Positions 44,806 through 53,502 of a DNA stretch of 64,000 nucleotides are shown here, in pieces. The stretch comes from Phaeobacter sp. A36a-5a. Its GTDB lineage: Bacteria; Pseudomonadota; Alphaproteobacteria; Rhodobacterales; Rhodobacteraceae. Position numbers and translations under genes: made by a program. The notes beneath the pieces are model-generated. The model did not search any database and was not told where the DNA came from. It saw nothing but the letters and a program-made list of their open reading frames with translations. The stretch is from the NCBI RefSeq assembly GCF_037911135.1, contig NZ_JBBLYU010000001.1:124001-188000 (forward strand), read 5' to 3'. Every line of letters starts with the position of its first letter. Position 1 is the stretch's first letter.

Positions 44806-46335
44806 TTACGCGGCCTCCCCCGCGACACCGGCCATCAACAGGCCCAGCTCTTTCTCATCGGTCTGATCGGCCGGGCGCTCGCCCATGATCATTCCGTCAA
44901 ACATCACTGCAACACGGTCGGCGAGTGACAGGATTTCCTCCAGTTCAACCGAGACCAGCAGGATCGCCTTGCCCTGATCGCGCAATTCGACGATTTGCTT
45001 GTGAATAAACTCAATGGCGCCGATATCGACGCCCCGTGTCGGCTGCCCAATCAGCAACAGGTCAGGGTTGCGCTCGATTTCGCGGGCAACAACGATTTTC
45101 TGCTGATTGCCGCCGGAGAAATTCTTGGCCGCAAGCCAGGGGTCCGGGGGGCGTACGTCAAACTTGGCCATCTTGGCCTCGGTATCGGCGCGCAGCGCAG
45201 CATTGTTCATTAACAGGCCGCGTTGGTATTCGGGCGCGTGATGATAGCCGAACGCCACGTTTTCCCAAGCGTGGAAGTCCATGATCAGACCTTCGCGCTG
45301 ACGGTCTTCGGGAACGTGGGCCACATGTGCTGCGCGACGGGCGCGGGCATCGGATCCGGCACCTGACAGGGGCAGCGGCGATCCATTGAGACGAATGGTG
45401 CCCTGACCTTCGCGCATGCCACCGAGCACCTCCATCAGTTCGGATTGACCGTTGCCGGCCACCCCGGCGATGCCAAGGATCTCTCCCGCACGCACGGTCA
45501 GGTCGATATTCTTAACCCGCGCAACGCCCGCCTCATCGACAACACTGAGGTTCTCGATCTCAAGGATCGGCTTGCCGGGAGTGGCGGGAACCTTGTCCAC
45601 CCGCAGCAGCACCTTGCGTCCCACCATCAGTTCGGCCAGATGTTCGGGGCTGGTTTCAGCGGTTTTCACGGTCGCGGTCATCTGGCCGCGGCGCATCACC
45701 GACACCGTATCGGTATACTCCATGATTTCGCGCAGTTTGTGAGTGATCAGGATGATCGTTTTGCCCTCGGCGCGCAGCCTGTCCAGAATGCGGAACAGCT
45801 GGTCGGCCTCTGCCGGGGTCAGAACCCCTGTCGGCTCGTCCAGAATCAGAATATCGGCCTGGCGGTATAGCGCCTTCAGGATCTCGACACGCTGCTGCAT
45901 GCCGACACCGATTTCGTCGATACGGGCATCGGGATCAACGTTCAGCTCATATTCTGCTGCCAGGTCTTTCAGCGAATTTCGGGCCTTGCTGAGAGAGGGC
46001 TTCAACAGTTTGCCATCCTCGGCGCCGAGGATGATGTTCTCCAGTACCGTGAAATTCTCAACCAGCTTGAAGTGCTGGAATACCATGCCGATCCCTGCCG
46101 AGATCGCCGCCTGGCTGTCGGGAATCTCGGTACGTTTCCCGTGAATCCAGACCTCACCCTTATCGGCTTTGTAAAAACCGTACAGGATACTCATCAGCGT
46201 TGATTTGCCTGCGCCATTCTCGCCGATGATCCCATGGATCGTGCCGGGGGAAACACGGATTGAGATATCCTTATTGGCCTGAACGGGGCCAAAGGCCTTG
46301 GAGATGCCTTTTAGTTCAATTGCTGGTGCCGTCAT
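44806..46335 (-). CDS. Nucleoside-type ABC transporter ATP-binding protein (fused double ATPase)
   Basis: A 509-residue protein of two ATPase domains, as in sugar and nucleoside importers. The first has Walker A GENGAGKSTLMSILYG, the signature region GVGMQQRVEILKALYR and Walker B ILILDEPTGVLTP; the second has Walker A-like GVAGNGQSELMEVLGG, signature NFSGGNQQKIVVARE and LLIGQPTRGVD. The altered second site is normal for this family. It lies 199 bp downstream of the binding-protein gene, with a hairpin between. Confidence 0.92.
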   Translation of the reverse strand: MTAPAIELKGISKAFGPVQANKDISIRVSPGTIHGIIGENGAGKSTLMSILYGFYKADKGEVWIHGKRTEIPDSQAAISAGIGMVFQHFKLVENFTVLENIILGAEDGKLLKPSLSKARNSLKDLAAEYELNVDPDARIDEIGVGMQQRVEILKALYRQADILILDEPTGVLTPAEADQLFRILDRLRAEGKTIILITHKLREIMEYTDTVSVMRRGQMTATVKTAETSPEHLAELMVGRKVLLRVDKVPATPGKPILEIENLSVVDEAGVARVKNIDLTVRAGEILGIAGVAGNGQSELMEVLGGMREGQGTIRLNGSPLPLSGAGSDARARRAAHVAHVPEDRQREGLIMDFHAWENVAFGYHHAPEYQRGLLMNNAALRADTEAKMAKFDVRPPDPWLAAKNFSGGNQQKIVVAREIERNPDLLLIGQPTRGVDIGAIEFIHKQIVELRDQGKAILLVSVELEEILSLADRVAVMFDGMIMGERPADQTDEKELGLLMAGVAGEAA

Positions 46336-46434
46336 TCGGGCTCCCCTTATTCATCCTGGATCGGTTGGCACAGATTCACGCCGAAGCGAGCGGCGGTTAA
46401 CATGTGCAATTTGGCCAACCTAGGAAAAACCAAA

Positions 46435-46464
46435 CCCGGAGGCGGCAAAGGCGCAGCCTCCGGG
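46435..46464 (-). other. Stem-loop between the binding-protein gene and the ATPase gene
   Basis: CCCGGAGGC (46435-46443) pairs with GCCTCCGGG (46456-46464) around a 12-base loop, in the 199 bp gap after the binding-protein stop. No T tract follows, so it may halt part of the transcription or protect the mRNA end, giving more binding protein than membrane subunits. Confidence 0.5.
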
Positions 46465-46534
46465 CAATATGAAACCCCCGGTCACCACCATAATCATCAA
46501 GAGGATCACGGTGGGCCGGGGGGCAGTTCAGTAC

Positions 46535-47530
46535 TTAGAAGGATAGAGCCGGGCAGCTGTCATCCGACATGTAGTCATGCACGGTGATTTCGCCGGTTGC
46601 GATCTTGGCTGCGGCTTCATCAGCGGCGGCCTGCATCTCTTCGGTGATCAGCGATGCGTTGTTATCGTCAACCGCAAAGCCGACGCCGCCGTTCGACAGG
46701 CCCATGACGGAGAAGCCGGTTTCCAGGTCAGGACCGTCGGAGAAGGCTTCAAACACAGCGTTGTCGACCCGCTTCATCATGGACGTCAGAACTTTGCCTG
46801 GGTGCAGGTGGTTCTGGTTGCTGTCCACACCGATTGACAGGATGCCTTCGTCGGCGGCGGTCTGCAGTACGCCAACACCAGTGCCGCCCGCAGCTGCATA
46901 GACAACATCAGCGCCCTGGCTGATCTGCGCCTTCGTCAGTTCGGAGCCCTTGACCGGGTCATTCCAGGCCGCAGGGGTGGTGCCGGTCATATTGGCGATC
47001 ACAGTTGCGTCCGGGTTTGCGGCCTTCACGCCCTCGGCGTAGCCGCAGGCAAATTTGCGGATCAGCGGGATATCCATACCGCCGATGAAGCCCACTGTTC
47101 CCGATTTGGACGCTTTGGCCGCCAGCATACCGACAAGGTAGGAGCCTTCATGTTCGTTGAAGACGACAGAACGCACATTCGGCGCATCAACAACCATGTC
47201 GATGATCACGAATTTGGTGTCGGGGTAGTCGGCTGCAACCTGGCCCAGAGCGTCGGCAAAAGCAAAACCGGCCATGACGATCGGGTTCGCGCCCGCTTCG
47301 GCAAAGCGACGCAGGGCCTGCTCACGCTGAGCTTCGGATTGCAGTTCGATTTCGCGGAAGCTTTCGCCGGTTTCCTCAGCCCAACGCTGCGCGCCGGTGA
47401 AGGCGGCTTCGTTGAACGATTTGTCGAACTTGCCGCCCAGATCAAAGATCAGTGCAGGCTCTGCCAATGCGGCACCCGCTGTCAGCGCCACGGCCGCCGC
47501 GGCGCTCATCAGGGATTTCATCAGGGTCAT
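46535..47530 (-). CDS. BMP family substrate-binding protein
   Basis: A 331-residue lipoprotein-like periplasmic binding protein from the ATG at 47530 (MTLMKSLMSAAAAVALTAG, a signal peptide cleaved near AALAEP). FDLGGKFDKSFNEAAFTGAQ is the BMP family hallmark, with FNEHEGSYLVGMLAA, GFIGGMDIPLIRKF and YAAAGGTGVGVLQ downstream. There is no lipobox Cys, so it is free in the periplasm. BMP proteins bind nucleosides or purines. First gene of the transporter operon. Confidence 0.9.
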   Translation of the reverse strand: MTLMKSLMSAAAAVALTAGAALAEPALIFDLGGKFDKSFNEAAFTGAQRWAEETGESFREIELQSEAQREQALRRFAEAGANPIVMAGFAFADALGQVAADYPDTKFVIIDMVVDAPNVRSVVFNEHEGSYLVGMLAAKASKSGTVGFIGGMDIPLIRKFACGYAEGVKAANPDATVIANMTGTTPAAWNDPVKGSELTKAQISQGADVVYAAAGGTGVGVLQTAADEGILSIGVDSNQNHLHPGKVLTSMMKRVDNAVFEAFSDGPDLETGFSVMGLSNGGVGFAVDDNNASLITEEMQAAADEAAAKIATGEITVHDYMSDDSCPALSF

Positions 47531-47659
47531 AGGGGTACTCCCAATTTGTTGTTCTTGTTGCGGCCAGTTTGACCGCCCCAACCCATGTGTTTTTAAAAAG
47601 GTGCGACAATTTAGGCCGTAGCCTGCGGAAAGGGTCAACCGTTTTTTGACCTTTTGGTG

Positions 47660-48115
47660 TTATTCTGCGGTTTCGGCCTTGCGTAAACTGACGCACATGA
47701 GCACTGCGTCCACTGAAGACGCGCCTTCGCGCGGGTAGTAGCCGACCCGCCGCCCGGTTTCGGCGAATCCATAGGAGTGATACAGGGCACGCGCCGATCG
47801 GTTGTCTGCGGCAACTTCCAGAAAGCCATCGGTTGCATCTCTGGCCAGCGCGGCTTCCTGCCAGCTGTCCAAGACCATACGCGCAAACCCTTGACGCCGG
47901 TAGTCAGGGTGGGTCGCTATGGTCAGCAGTTCGGCCTCTCCAGCGACAACGCGTCCCAAGGCAAAGCATCGTGTATCGCCGACAGCATAGCTGAACGGGC
48001 TGTCGAGCAGGGCAGAAAATTCATCCGAAGACCACGGGCGCCCCTGCACAAAGGCAGCCCGATGGGTGTGGGCCATGTCCTGTGGTGTCAGATTTGAGGG
48101 ACAGTTTCGTAGCAT
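47660..48115 (-). CDS. rimI: Ribosomal-protein-alanine N-acetyltransferase (RimI-like GNAT)
   Basis: A 151-residue GNAT protein. LLTIATHPDYRRQGFARMVL is the acetyl-CoA pyrophosphate loop (motif A) and FLEVAADNRSARALYHSYGF is motif B, both like RimI. It lies 15 bases downstream of tsaB, the usual pairing in alphaproteobacteria, which supports the RimI name over a generic GNAT. Confidence 0.82.
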   Translation of the reverse strand: MLRNCPSNLTPQDMAHTHRAAFVQGRPWSSDEFSALLDSPFSYAVGDTRCFALGRVVAGEAELLTIATHPDYRRQGFARMVLDSWQEAALARDATDGFLEVAADNRSARALYHSYGFAETGRRVGYYPREGASSVDAVLMCVSLRKAETAE

Positions 48116-48130
48116 GGTCGACCGAAGGTA

Positions 48131-48727
48131 TCAGCCATCAATCAGCGTTGGTGGGGCGTCTCTTGCCGGCGCGGCATCAGCAGCCCGCAGGTACAGCGGG
48201 GCAGGGGCAACTGCTTCTGTTTGGTAACGGTCGGCGGCGTTGCGGGCGATGGCTTCGGCGATATCCGGCGGAGTTGCCTCGGCCAGCAACTCTAGATCAT
48301 GCGCGGCGGCAACCGCCTGCGCTTCAACAAGTGGCATCAGCCGGGGCTCGCCTCCGGGAGGCAGTGCATAGACATGATCGCGAGGTGCGGGCACCGCAGC
48401 GAGAGTGCCGGGGTGATGGCGTGCGTCAAATCCGTTTACACCGACTGCCGGAATATCCAGCCCCAGCGCCAAACCGCGTGCAGCGGACACGGCGATGCGA
48501 ATGCCTGTGAAGTTTCCGGGTCCGATACCGACACCAATGGCATCAAGATCCGCCCAAGCTGCGCCACCTTCGGCGAGCACCTCGTCCAGCAACGGCATCA
48601 ATCGTTCGGCCTGGCCGCGAGTCATCTCCTCCAATCGGGAGGCCAGCACCGTGTCCCCACGCAACAAAGCGGCCGCGCAATGCGCGGCCGATGTATCAAA
48701 GCCAAGGACGAGAGCGTCAGACGGCAA
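48131..48727 (-). CDS. tsaB: tRNA threonylcarbamoyladenosine biosynthesis protein TsaB
   Basis: A 198-residue partner of TsaD in t6A modification of tRNA. It begins ALVLGFDTSAAHCAAALLRG, with the ASKHA-fold N-terminal strands, and has DAIGVGIGPGNFTGIRIAVS followed by ARGLALGLDIPAVGVN, the TsaB signature. Its start overlaps the NifU-like gene end by 11 bases and rimI follows at once. Confidence 0.92.
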   Translation of the reverse strand: MPSDALVLGFDTSAAHCAAALLRGDTVLASRLEEMTRGQAERLMPLLDEVLAEGGAAWADLDAIGVGIGPGNFTGIRIAVSAARGLALGLDIPAVGVNGFDARHHPGTLAAVPAPRDHVYALPPGGEPRLMPLVEAQAVAAAHDLELLAEATPPDIAEAIARNAADRYQTEAVAPAPLYLRAADAAPARDAPPTLIDG

Positions 48728-49280
48728 CGGGGCGAACCTCGGTCACTTCGGGGATGTAGTGGCGCAGCAGGTTTTCGATGCCCATCTTCAGCGTCAGTGT
48801 CGACGATGGGCAGCCTGCGCAGGCGCCCTGCATATGCAGGTAGACCACACCACGGTCAAAGCCGTGGAAGGTGATATCGCCGCCATCCTGAGCCACAGCA
48901 GGGCGTACGCGGCTGTCCAGAAGCTCTTTGATCTGGTTGACGATTTCGCCATCCTCACCGGTGTGTTCCGCATGGCCAGAGGTCTGTTCGCCACCTTCGG
49001 AAATCACCGGCTGACCGGACTGGAAATGTTCCATCACCGCGCCGAGGATCGCCGGTTTGATGTGGTCCCATTCAACCGTCTCTGCCTTGGTCACGGTTAC
49101 GAAATCGTTGCCGAAGAACACGCCAGTCACGCCTGCAACAGCAAAAATGCGCTGCGCCAAAGGCGATGAGCCTGCGGCCTCTGCGCTGGGAAAATCAGCT
49201 GTGCCCATTTCCAGTACGGTCTGGCCCGGCAGGAATTTCAGCGTCGCCGGGTTGGGCGTGGATTCTGTCTGAATGAACAT
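48717..49280 (-). CDS. NifU family iron-sulfur scaffold/carrier protein
   Basis: A 187-residue protein with an N-terminal Nfu domain (MFIQTESTPNPATLKFLPGQ, about 1-90) and a C-terminal NifU domain with the cluster-binding Cys pair in GACAGCPSSTLTLKMGIENL. It transfers Fe-S clusters to targets, which may include complex II or aconitase; that is general knowledge of the family. It overlaps tsaB. The layout is that of alphaproteobacterial and mitochondrial NFU1 proteins. Confidence 0.9.
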   Translation of the reverse strand: MFIQTESTPNPATLKFLPGQTVLEMGTADFPSAEAAGSSPLAQRIFAVAGVTGVFFGNDFVTVTKAETVEWDHIKPAILGAVMEHFQSGQPVISEGGEQTSGHAEHTGEDGEIVNQIKELLDSRVRPAVAQDGGDITFHGFDRGVVYLHMQGACAGCPSSTLTLKMGIENLLRHYIPEVTEVRPVAV

Positions 49281-49448
49281 GTCGGGCCTCCTTAAAGCGT
49301 GGCAGAGATATGCGCCTCCGGTGGGCTTAAGTCAAGATTTGGAACGGTTCTAAAGTTGCGGAACCTTGTGGCGCGCGCTGGGGCCTTTCGCTTCGGATCC
49401 ACTCGCGGCGAGTTCGTGCAACCCGCAGGTCGGTCAGCTTGGCAGCGA

Positions 49449-49904
49449 TCAGGTGATCGCTTCCAGTTTTTCTTTAGACAGATCGCCGGGTACGATTGTG
49501 ATCGGGACCGGCAGGCTGCCGGATGAGCGACTTAGCTGGGTGACGAGGGGACCAGGGCCTTTGCGGTCGTCACCGGCGCCCAGTACCAATACGCCGATTT
49601 CGGGATCAGATTCGATCTGGGCGATAATCTCTGGCACCGCTTCGCCTTCGCGGATCACGAGTTTGGGTTCGATACCTTGCCGGTCGCGCATCCACTTCGC
49701 GAATACTTCAAAATGGGCGTGTATGCGTTCGCGGGCCTCTTCGCGCATCACTTCGCCGACGCCAATCCAATGATTGAATTCGTCGGGTGGAATCACCGAA
49801 AGGATTTCAACTCCGCCGCCAGTCTTGGCGGCACGCATGGCGGCGAACCGCATGGCGTTCAGGCATTCGCGGCTGTCATCCAATACCACAAGAAATTTGC
49901 GCAT
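49449..49904 (-). CDS. Universal stress protein
   Basis: A 151-residue UspA-fold protein. It starts MRKFLVVLDDSRECLNAMRF and has VEILSVIPPDEFNHWIGVGE, then VLVLGAGDDRKGPGPLVTQL and SGSLPVPITIVPG. The normal ATP-binding G-x2-G-x9-G-S/T pattern is only partly kept (GAGDDRKGPGP), so nucleotide binding is uncertain. It stands alone between the NifU-like gene and the aminotransferase. Confidence 0.82.
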   Translation of the reverse strand: MRKFLVVLDDSRECLNAMRFAAMRAAKTGGGVEILSVIPPDEFNHWIGVGEVMREEARERIHAHFEVFAKWMRDRQGIEPKLVIREGEAVPEIIAQIESDPEIGVLVLGAGDDRKGPGPLVTQLSRSSGSLPVPITIVPGDLSKEKLEAIT

Positions 49905-49989
49905 ATTGATCCTCTGGTTGTTCCGTCTGGATCATGGCGCAAGCCATCCCCCGGCGCAATAGATGAGCACAAAGGCTAGTCGCACGCAG

Positions 49990-50856
49990 CTATCCACGGC
50001 TGCTTGTTGCCCAATCCCAATAGAGATCCCGTGTGCGCTTGGCGATTGGTCCGATCTGGTATTGCCGATCGTCAAAGGCGGCAACTGGCGTGACCTTGCT
50101 CATATTGCCGGACATGAAAACTTCGTCGGCGTCTTCAAAGTCTTTATAGCCAAGCACTGTTTCATGAACGGTGACACCATCTGAGCGCAGGTTTGCGATG
50201 TGACGAGCACGGGTGATCCCTGCAAGGAAGGTGCCATTTGCAATCGGAGTAAAGACCTCTCCGTCACGCACCATGAAAATATTGGCCGTGGCGGTCTCAG
50301 CGACATTCCCCATGGCATCGAGGGCGAGCGCGTTGCTGAATCCTTTTGCGCGCGCTTCACGCAGCATGCGGGCGTTGTTCGGATAAAGGCAACCGGCCTT
50401 TGCATTGACCACAGAACTCTCCAGCACGGGCCGGCGGAAGGAGGTGCGTGTCAGAGTCGCTACAGCTGTCGGGGCAGCCATAGCGATTTCTTCCAGACAA
50501 AGAGCAAACTGGGTGCTTGCGGGTTCCGGTGCGATCATCGTGGAATCGCCCTCGGCCGCCCAGTACATAGGGCGGATGTAGACCGCGGCATCTGGTGCAA
50601 AGAGAGCGAGACCCTCTTTGGCGATGGCGACCATATCTTCGACGCTGACGGTTGGAGCCATCATCAGCGCGTGGGCCGATGCGTTGGCTCTGGCGCAGTG
50701 CAGATCAAGGTCGGGCGTGACACCATCGAACAGCCGCGCACCGTCGAAAACCGACGATCCAAGCCAAGCCGCATGGTCAGCGGCCTTCATGATTGCCACA
50801 TCGCCCTCATGCCAGCTGCCGTTGAAATAGGTGCGAATGGTCTTGCTGATCGCCAT
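49990..50856 (-). CDS. Branched-chain amino acid aminotransferase family (class IV)
   Basis: A 288-residue fold-type IV PLP enzyme. It has FNGSWHEGDVAIMKAADHAA, FDGARLF, a Lys in VNAKAGCLYPNNARMLREA, and the phosphate-binding segment LAGITRARHIANL. It most likely makes or breaks Leu, Ile and Val, but D-amino-acid aminotransferase or aminodeoxychorismate lyase relatives share the fold. It is 129 bp downstream of the PaaA/PaaC-like gene on the same strand. Confidence 0.82.
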   Translation of the reverse strand: MAISKTIRTYFNGSWHEGDVAIMKAADHAAWLGSSVFDGARLFDGVTPDLDLHCARANASAHALMMAPTVSVEDMVAIAKEGLALFAPDAAVYIRPMYWAAEGDSTMIAPEPASTQFALCLEEIAMAAPTAVATLTRTSFRRPVLESSVVNAKAGCLYPNNARMLREARAKGFSNALALDAMGNVAETATANIFMVRDGEVFTPIANGTFLAGITRARHIANLRSDGVTVHETVLGYKDFEDADEVFMSGNMSKVTPVAAFDDRQYQIGPIAKRTRDLYWDWATSSRG

Positions 50857-50985
50857 GTCGGGCCTCGTTTTTGGGGTGCTGGAACAGGCTGACCCTAGGA
50901 CGCGATGGGTCAGTCGTCCAGACCTTTTCCGCTGGGTTCTTCCGCCATATGGGTGGGTGTCGGGCGGTGCCTTGATGCCGCCGCT

Positions 50986-51753
50986 TCAGGCCGGTTCGGG
51001 AGCTTCCAGCCCCAGCTCTCGCAACACGCCACGCATCTCGCTTTGCCACCGTGCGCGCAGCTCTGCGTTGCTGCGATGGCGCAACCCCAGTGTGAGAAGG
51101 GCTTCGAATTTGTCGGAGTCATCGACCCCAAAGCTGATGGCGACACGTGGCCACCAGTAACCGATGGACTCCTGCAACATGCCGATGTCGCCTTCCTGGA
51201 CGAGACGCGACAGGCCTTCATGGGCAAGCCGCGCGTGATGCGCCTCAATCGGTTGAATGGCGCGGAAGGCCTCGGCCAAGGGCTGGTAGGAGATCATGGA
51301 CAGTTCTGCCAATTGCACGGCAACGGCGCGTCCCATCAAAAGGTTCATCACCACTGCATCGGCCCAGCCTTCAAGCGGGTAATTGAACACAGCAAGGCGC
51401 CGGTCATGTTTGGATCTGGCCTGATCCAGTCCAGCCTCGCGGTCCAGTCGGGCTGTCCAGGGGTGGTGGTCTACATAGCGCTCCGTGTCGGCCCCGAAAT
51501 CGCCCATGACCTGCAAGACCCGGTCTGCATTGGCGGTTTTTTCCAATACGATCCGGGCGGCAGCCATGCGCGATTTGATCCCCGGGCCTTCGTTTATGAT
51601 ATCGACAAACCCCGCCGCTCCCGCCAGCGCGCTATCCACGAAACTGGCCATGATGGTCATCAGCTCAGCGCGATAGCGTGGCGGTACGTTGGAAGGATTG
51701 CTGAGGACGCCACCGGCCGCCAGATAGCTCTCAATGCTCATCTCGTCACTCAT
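50986..51753 (-). CDS. PaaA/PaaC-like ferritin-fold protein
   Basis: A 255-residue protein that resembles the phenylacetyl-CoA epoxidase A/C subunits. AARIVLEKTANADRVLQVMG takes the place of the first diiron ExxH helix but has Lys and Asn where Glu and His are expected by my alignment with PaaA; the second motif is kept as EAHH in PIEAHHARLAHEGL. A full diiron site is thus doubtful. It lies 66 bp after paaE on the same strand and is probably cotranscribed. It may be an added structural or regulatory subunit; this is inference. Confidence 0.65.
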   Translation of the reverse strand: MSDEMSIESYLAAGGVLSNPSNVPPRYRAELMTIMASFVDSALAGAAGFVDIINEGPGIKSRMAAARIVLEKTANADRVLQVMGDFGADTERYVDHHPWTARLDREAGLDQARSKHDRRLAVFNYPLEGWADAVVMNLLMGRAVAVQLAELSMISYQPLAEAFRAIQPIEAHHARLAHEGLSRLVQEGDIGMLQESIGYWWPRVAISFGVDDSDKFEALLTLGLRHRSNAELRARWQSEMRGVLRELGLEAPEPA

Positions 51754-51819
51754 GCGATTGTCCTCTTGAGTCTGTTGCTGTGTGTTTTGTCCTGATCGCT
51801 CGGGCTCTAACCTAGTGGG

Positions 51820-52893
51820 CTATTGATCGTAGTCCACCACCACCTGATCACTCAGCGGATAGGCCTGGCAGGACAGCACATAGCCCTTTTCGACCTCGTA
51901 ATCCTCCAGCGCGTGGTTGGCGACCATTTCGACCTCGCCCTCCAGCACCTTGCAGCGGCAGGTGGAGCATACACCTGCCTTGCAGGCATAGGGCGCGTCC
52001 ATGGCGTTCTCGAGCGCCGCGTCCAGCAGGGTCATGTCCTTGCCCATTTCGATGGTCTGGGTGGCGCCGTCCAGGGTAATCGCGGCCTTGGTTTGGTTGG
52101 CGCTGCTGGCCGCATCCGTTGCGGTGGCCTTGCGTTTTGCGCGGCCCGGCTGGGCGGAGGCGAAGAGTTCGAACTTGATCTGGCTATCGCTTAGACCGGC
52201 GGTGCGCAGTGCCGCAGCGATACCCAGCATCATCGGCTCCGGGCCGCAGATAAAGGCGGTGTCGACCGACTGGATGTCGATCCAGTGCTCGAACAGCTGG
52301 GCGCACTTCCCCTCTGTCACCAGACCGGTGAACAAGTCGATTTCCTGGGCGTCGCTTTCCAGTACATGGATCACATTGAAGCGGCCCATGTAGAGGTTTT
52401 TCAGATCCTCCAGTTCCTCGCGGAACATGATCGTGTTCACGCCCTTGTTGGCGTAGACCAGCGTGAAAGAGGATTTGGGTTCCGCCGCCAGCGTGGTCTT
52501 GAGGATCGACAGCACCGGGGTGATGCCGGAGCCGCCGGCAAAGCCCAGGTAGTGCTTTTCGGCGGTACCATCGAGCGGGGTGAAGAAGGTCCCCATCGGT
52601 GCCATCGCCTGCAGGGTATCACCCGCCTTCAGCTCGGTGTTGGCCCAGGTCGAGAACGCGCCGCCGTCGACGCGCTTGATGCCGACCTGCAGGATGCCTT
52701 CGCCCTTGCCCGCACAGATTGAGTAGCTGCGGCGCAGTTCCTCGCCGTCGAAATCGCGGCGGAAGGTCAGATACTGGCCTTGGATGAAATCAAACGCCTC
52801 AGCCGCGCCGTTCACGGGCTTCAGGGTGACAACCACCGCATCGCGGATGGTCTTGCGGACGTCGGTGACTTCAAGGTCGTGAAAGCGCGCCAT
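51820..52893 (-). CDS. paaE: Phenylacetyl-CoA epoxidase reductase PaaE
   Basis: A 357-residue electron-transfer subunit from the ATG at 52893 (MARFHDLEVTDVRKTIRDA), preceded by GAGGAG. The FAD domain has RRSYSICAGKGE, the NAD(P)H domain GFAGGSGITPVLSI and CGPEPMM, and the C-terminal plant-type ferredoxin domain the [2Fe-2S] Cys set CKAGVCSTCRCKV plus a later Cys. It feeds electrons from NADPH to the PaaA diiron centre. Confidence 0.95.
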   Translation of the reverse strand: MARFHDLEVTDVRKTIRDAVVVTLKPVNGAAEAFDFIQGQYLTFRRDFDGEELRRSYSICAGKGEGILQVGIKRVDGGAFSTWANTELKAGDTLQAMAPMGTFFTPLDGTAEKHYLGFAGGSGITPVLSILKTTLAAEPKSSFTLVYANKGVNTIMFREELEDLKNLYMGRFNVIHVLESDAQEIDLFTGLVTEGKCAQLFEHWIDIQSVDTAFICGPEPMMLGIAAALRTAGLSDSQIKFELFASAQPGRAKRKATATDAASSANQTKAAITLDGATQTIEMGKDMTLLDAALENAMDAPYACKAGVCSTCRCKVLEGEVEMVANHALEDYEVEKGYVLSCQAYPLSDQVVVDYDQ

Positions 52894-52903
52894 CAGGGTC
52901 TCC

Positions 52904-53377
52904 TCAGATGCACTTGAAATAATCAAAGGGTTCGAGGCAGTCCTGGCAGCGCCAGTGGGCCTTGCAGGGGGTCGAGCCGAACTGGCTGACCTTGGTGAGG
53001 TTCTTGCTGCCGCAACGAGGGCATTTTTCCGGGCCGCCCGCGGGCTGGGGCGGGGCGATGCCGTACTCCTCCAGCTTGGCGCGGCCCTTTTCAGACAGCC
53101 AGTCGGTGGTCCAGGCGGGGGAGATCCGGGTTTCGATCTTCAGGTCTTCGATCCCCTTGCTGCGCAGCGCAGTCTCGATGTCGAGGCTGATGATCGAGGT
53201 CGCCGGGCAACCCGAGTAGGTGGGGGTGACGGAAACAACCAGGGTTTCGCCCTGCCATTCCACACCGCGGACGATGCCGAGGTCGACGACCGAGATCACC
53301 GGGATTTCCGGATCCGGCACGGCGTCGAGCCACTCCCAGATCTGGTCAGTGCTTGGCTGAGTTGTCACTTGGCTCAT
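52904..53377 (-). CDS. paaD: PaaD, Fe-S maturation-type protein of phenylacetyl-CoA epoxidase
   Basis: A 157-residue protein from the ATG at 53377. The DUF59/MIP18 domain has LDAVPDPEIPVISVVDLGIV and SVTPTYSGCPATSII with its reactive Cys; the C-terminus has a zinc-ribbon-like set CPRCGSKN...CKAHWRCQDC. PaaD is needed for epoxidase activity, probably through Fe-S cluster assembly. It lies between paaC and paaE, ten bases from paaE. Confidence 0.94.
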   Translation of the reverse strand: MSQVTTQPSTDQIWEWLDAVPDPEIPVISVVDLGIVRGVEWQGETLVVSVTPTYSGCPATSIISLDIETALRSKGIEDLKIETRISPAWTTDWLSEKGRAKLEEYGIAPPQPAGGPEKCPRCGSKNLTKVSQFGSTPCKAHWRCQDCLEPFDYFKCI

Positions 53378-53449
53378 GCGGTTACCCTCATTGGCTGTAT
53401 CGCCCGGCAGTGCGCCGGGCAACGCCCATTGCGCCCCCGCGGTGGGGGG

Positions 53450-53481
53450 GGCAACGCCCGCCGCTCGTGACGGGCGTTGCC
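53450..53481 (-). other. Stem-loop in the paaC-paaD gap
   Basis: GGCAACGCCCG (53450-53460) pairs perfectly with CGGGCGTTGCC (53471-53481), an 11 bp stem with a ten-base loop, just after the paaC stop. The related string GGGCAACGCCC also occurs at about 53418. There is no T tract. It may reduce readthrough to paaD-paaE or stabilise the upstream mRNA. Confidence 0.5.
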
Positions 53482-53502
53482 TTTAGTTCTCCGGCCGAGG
53501 CC

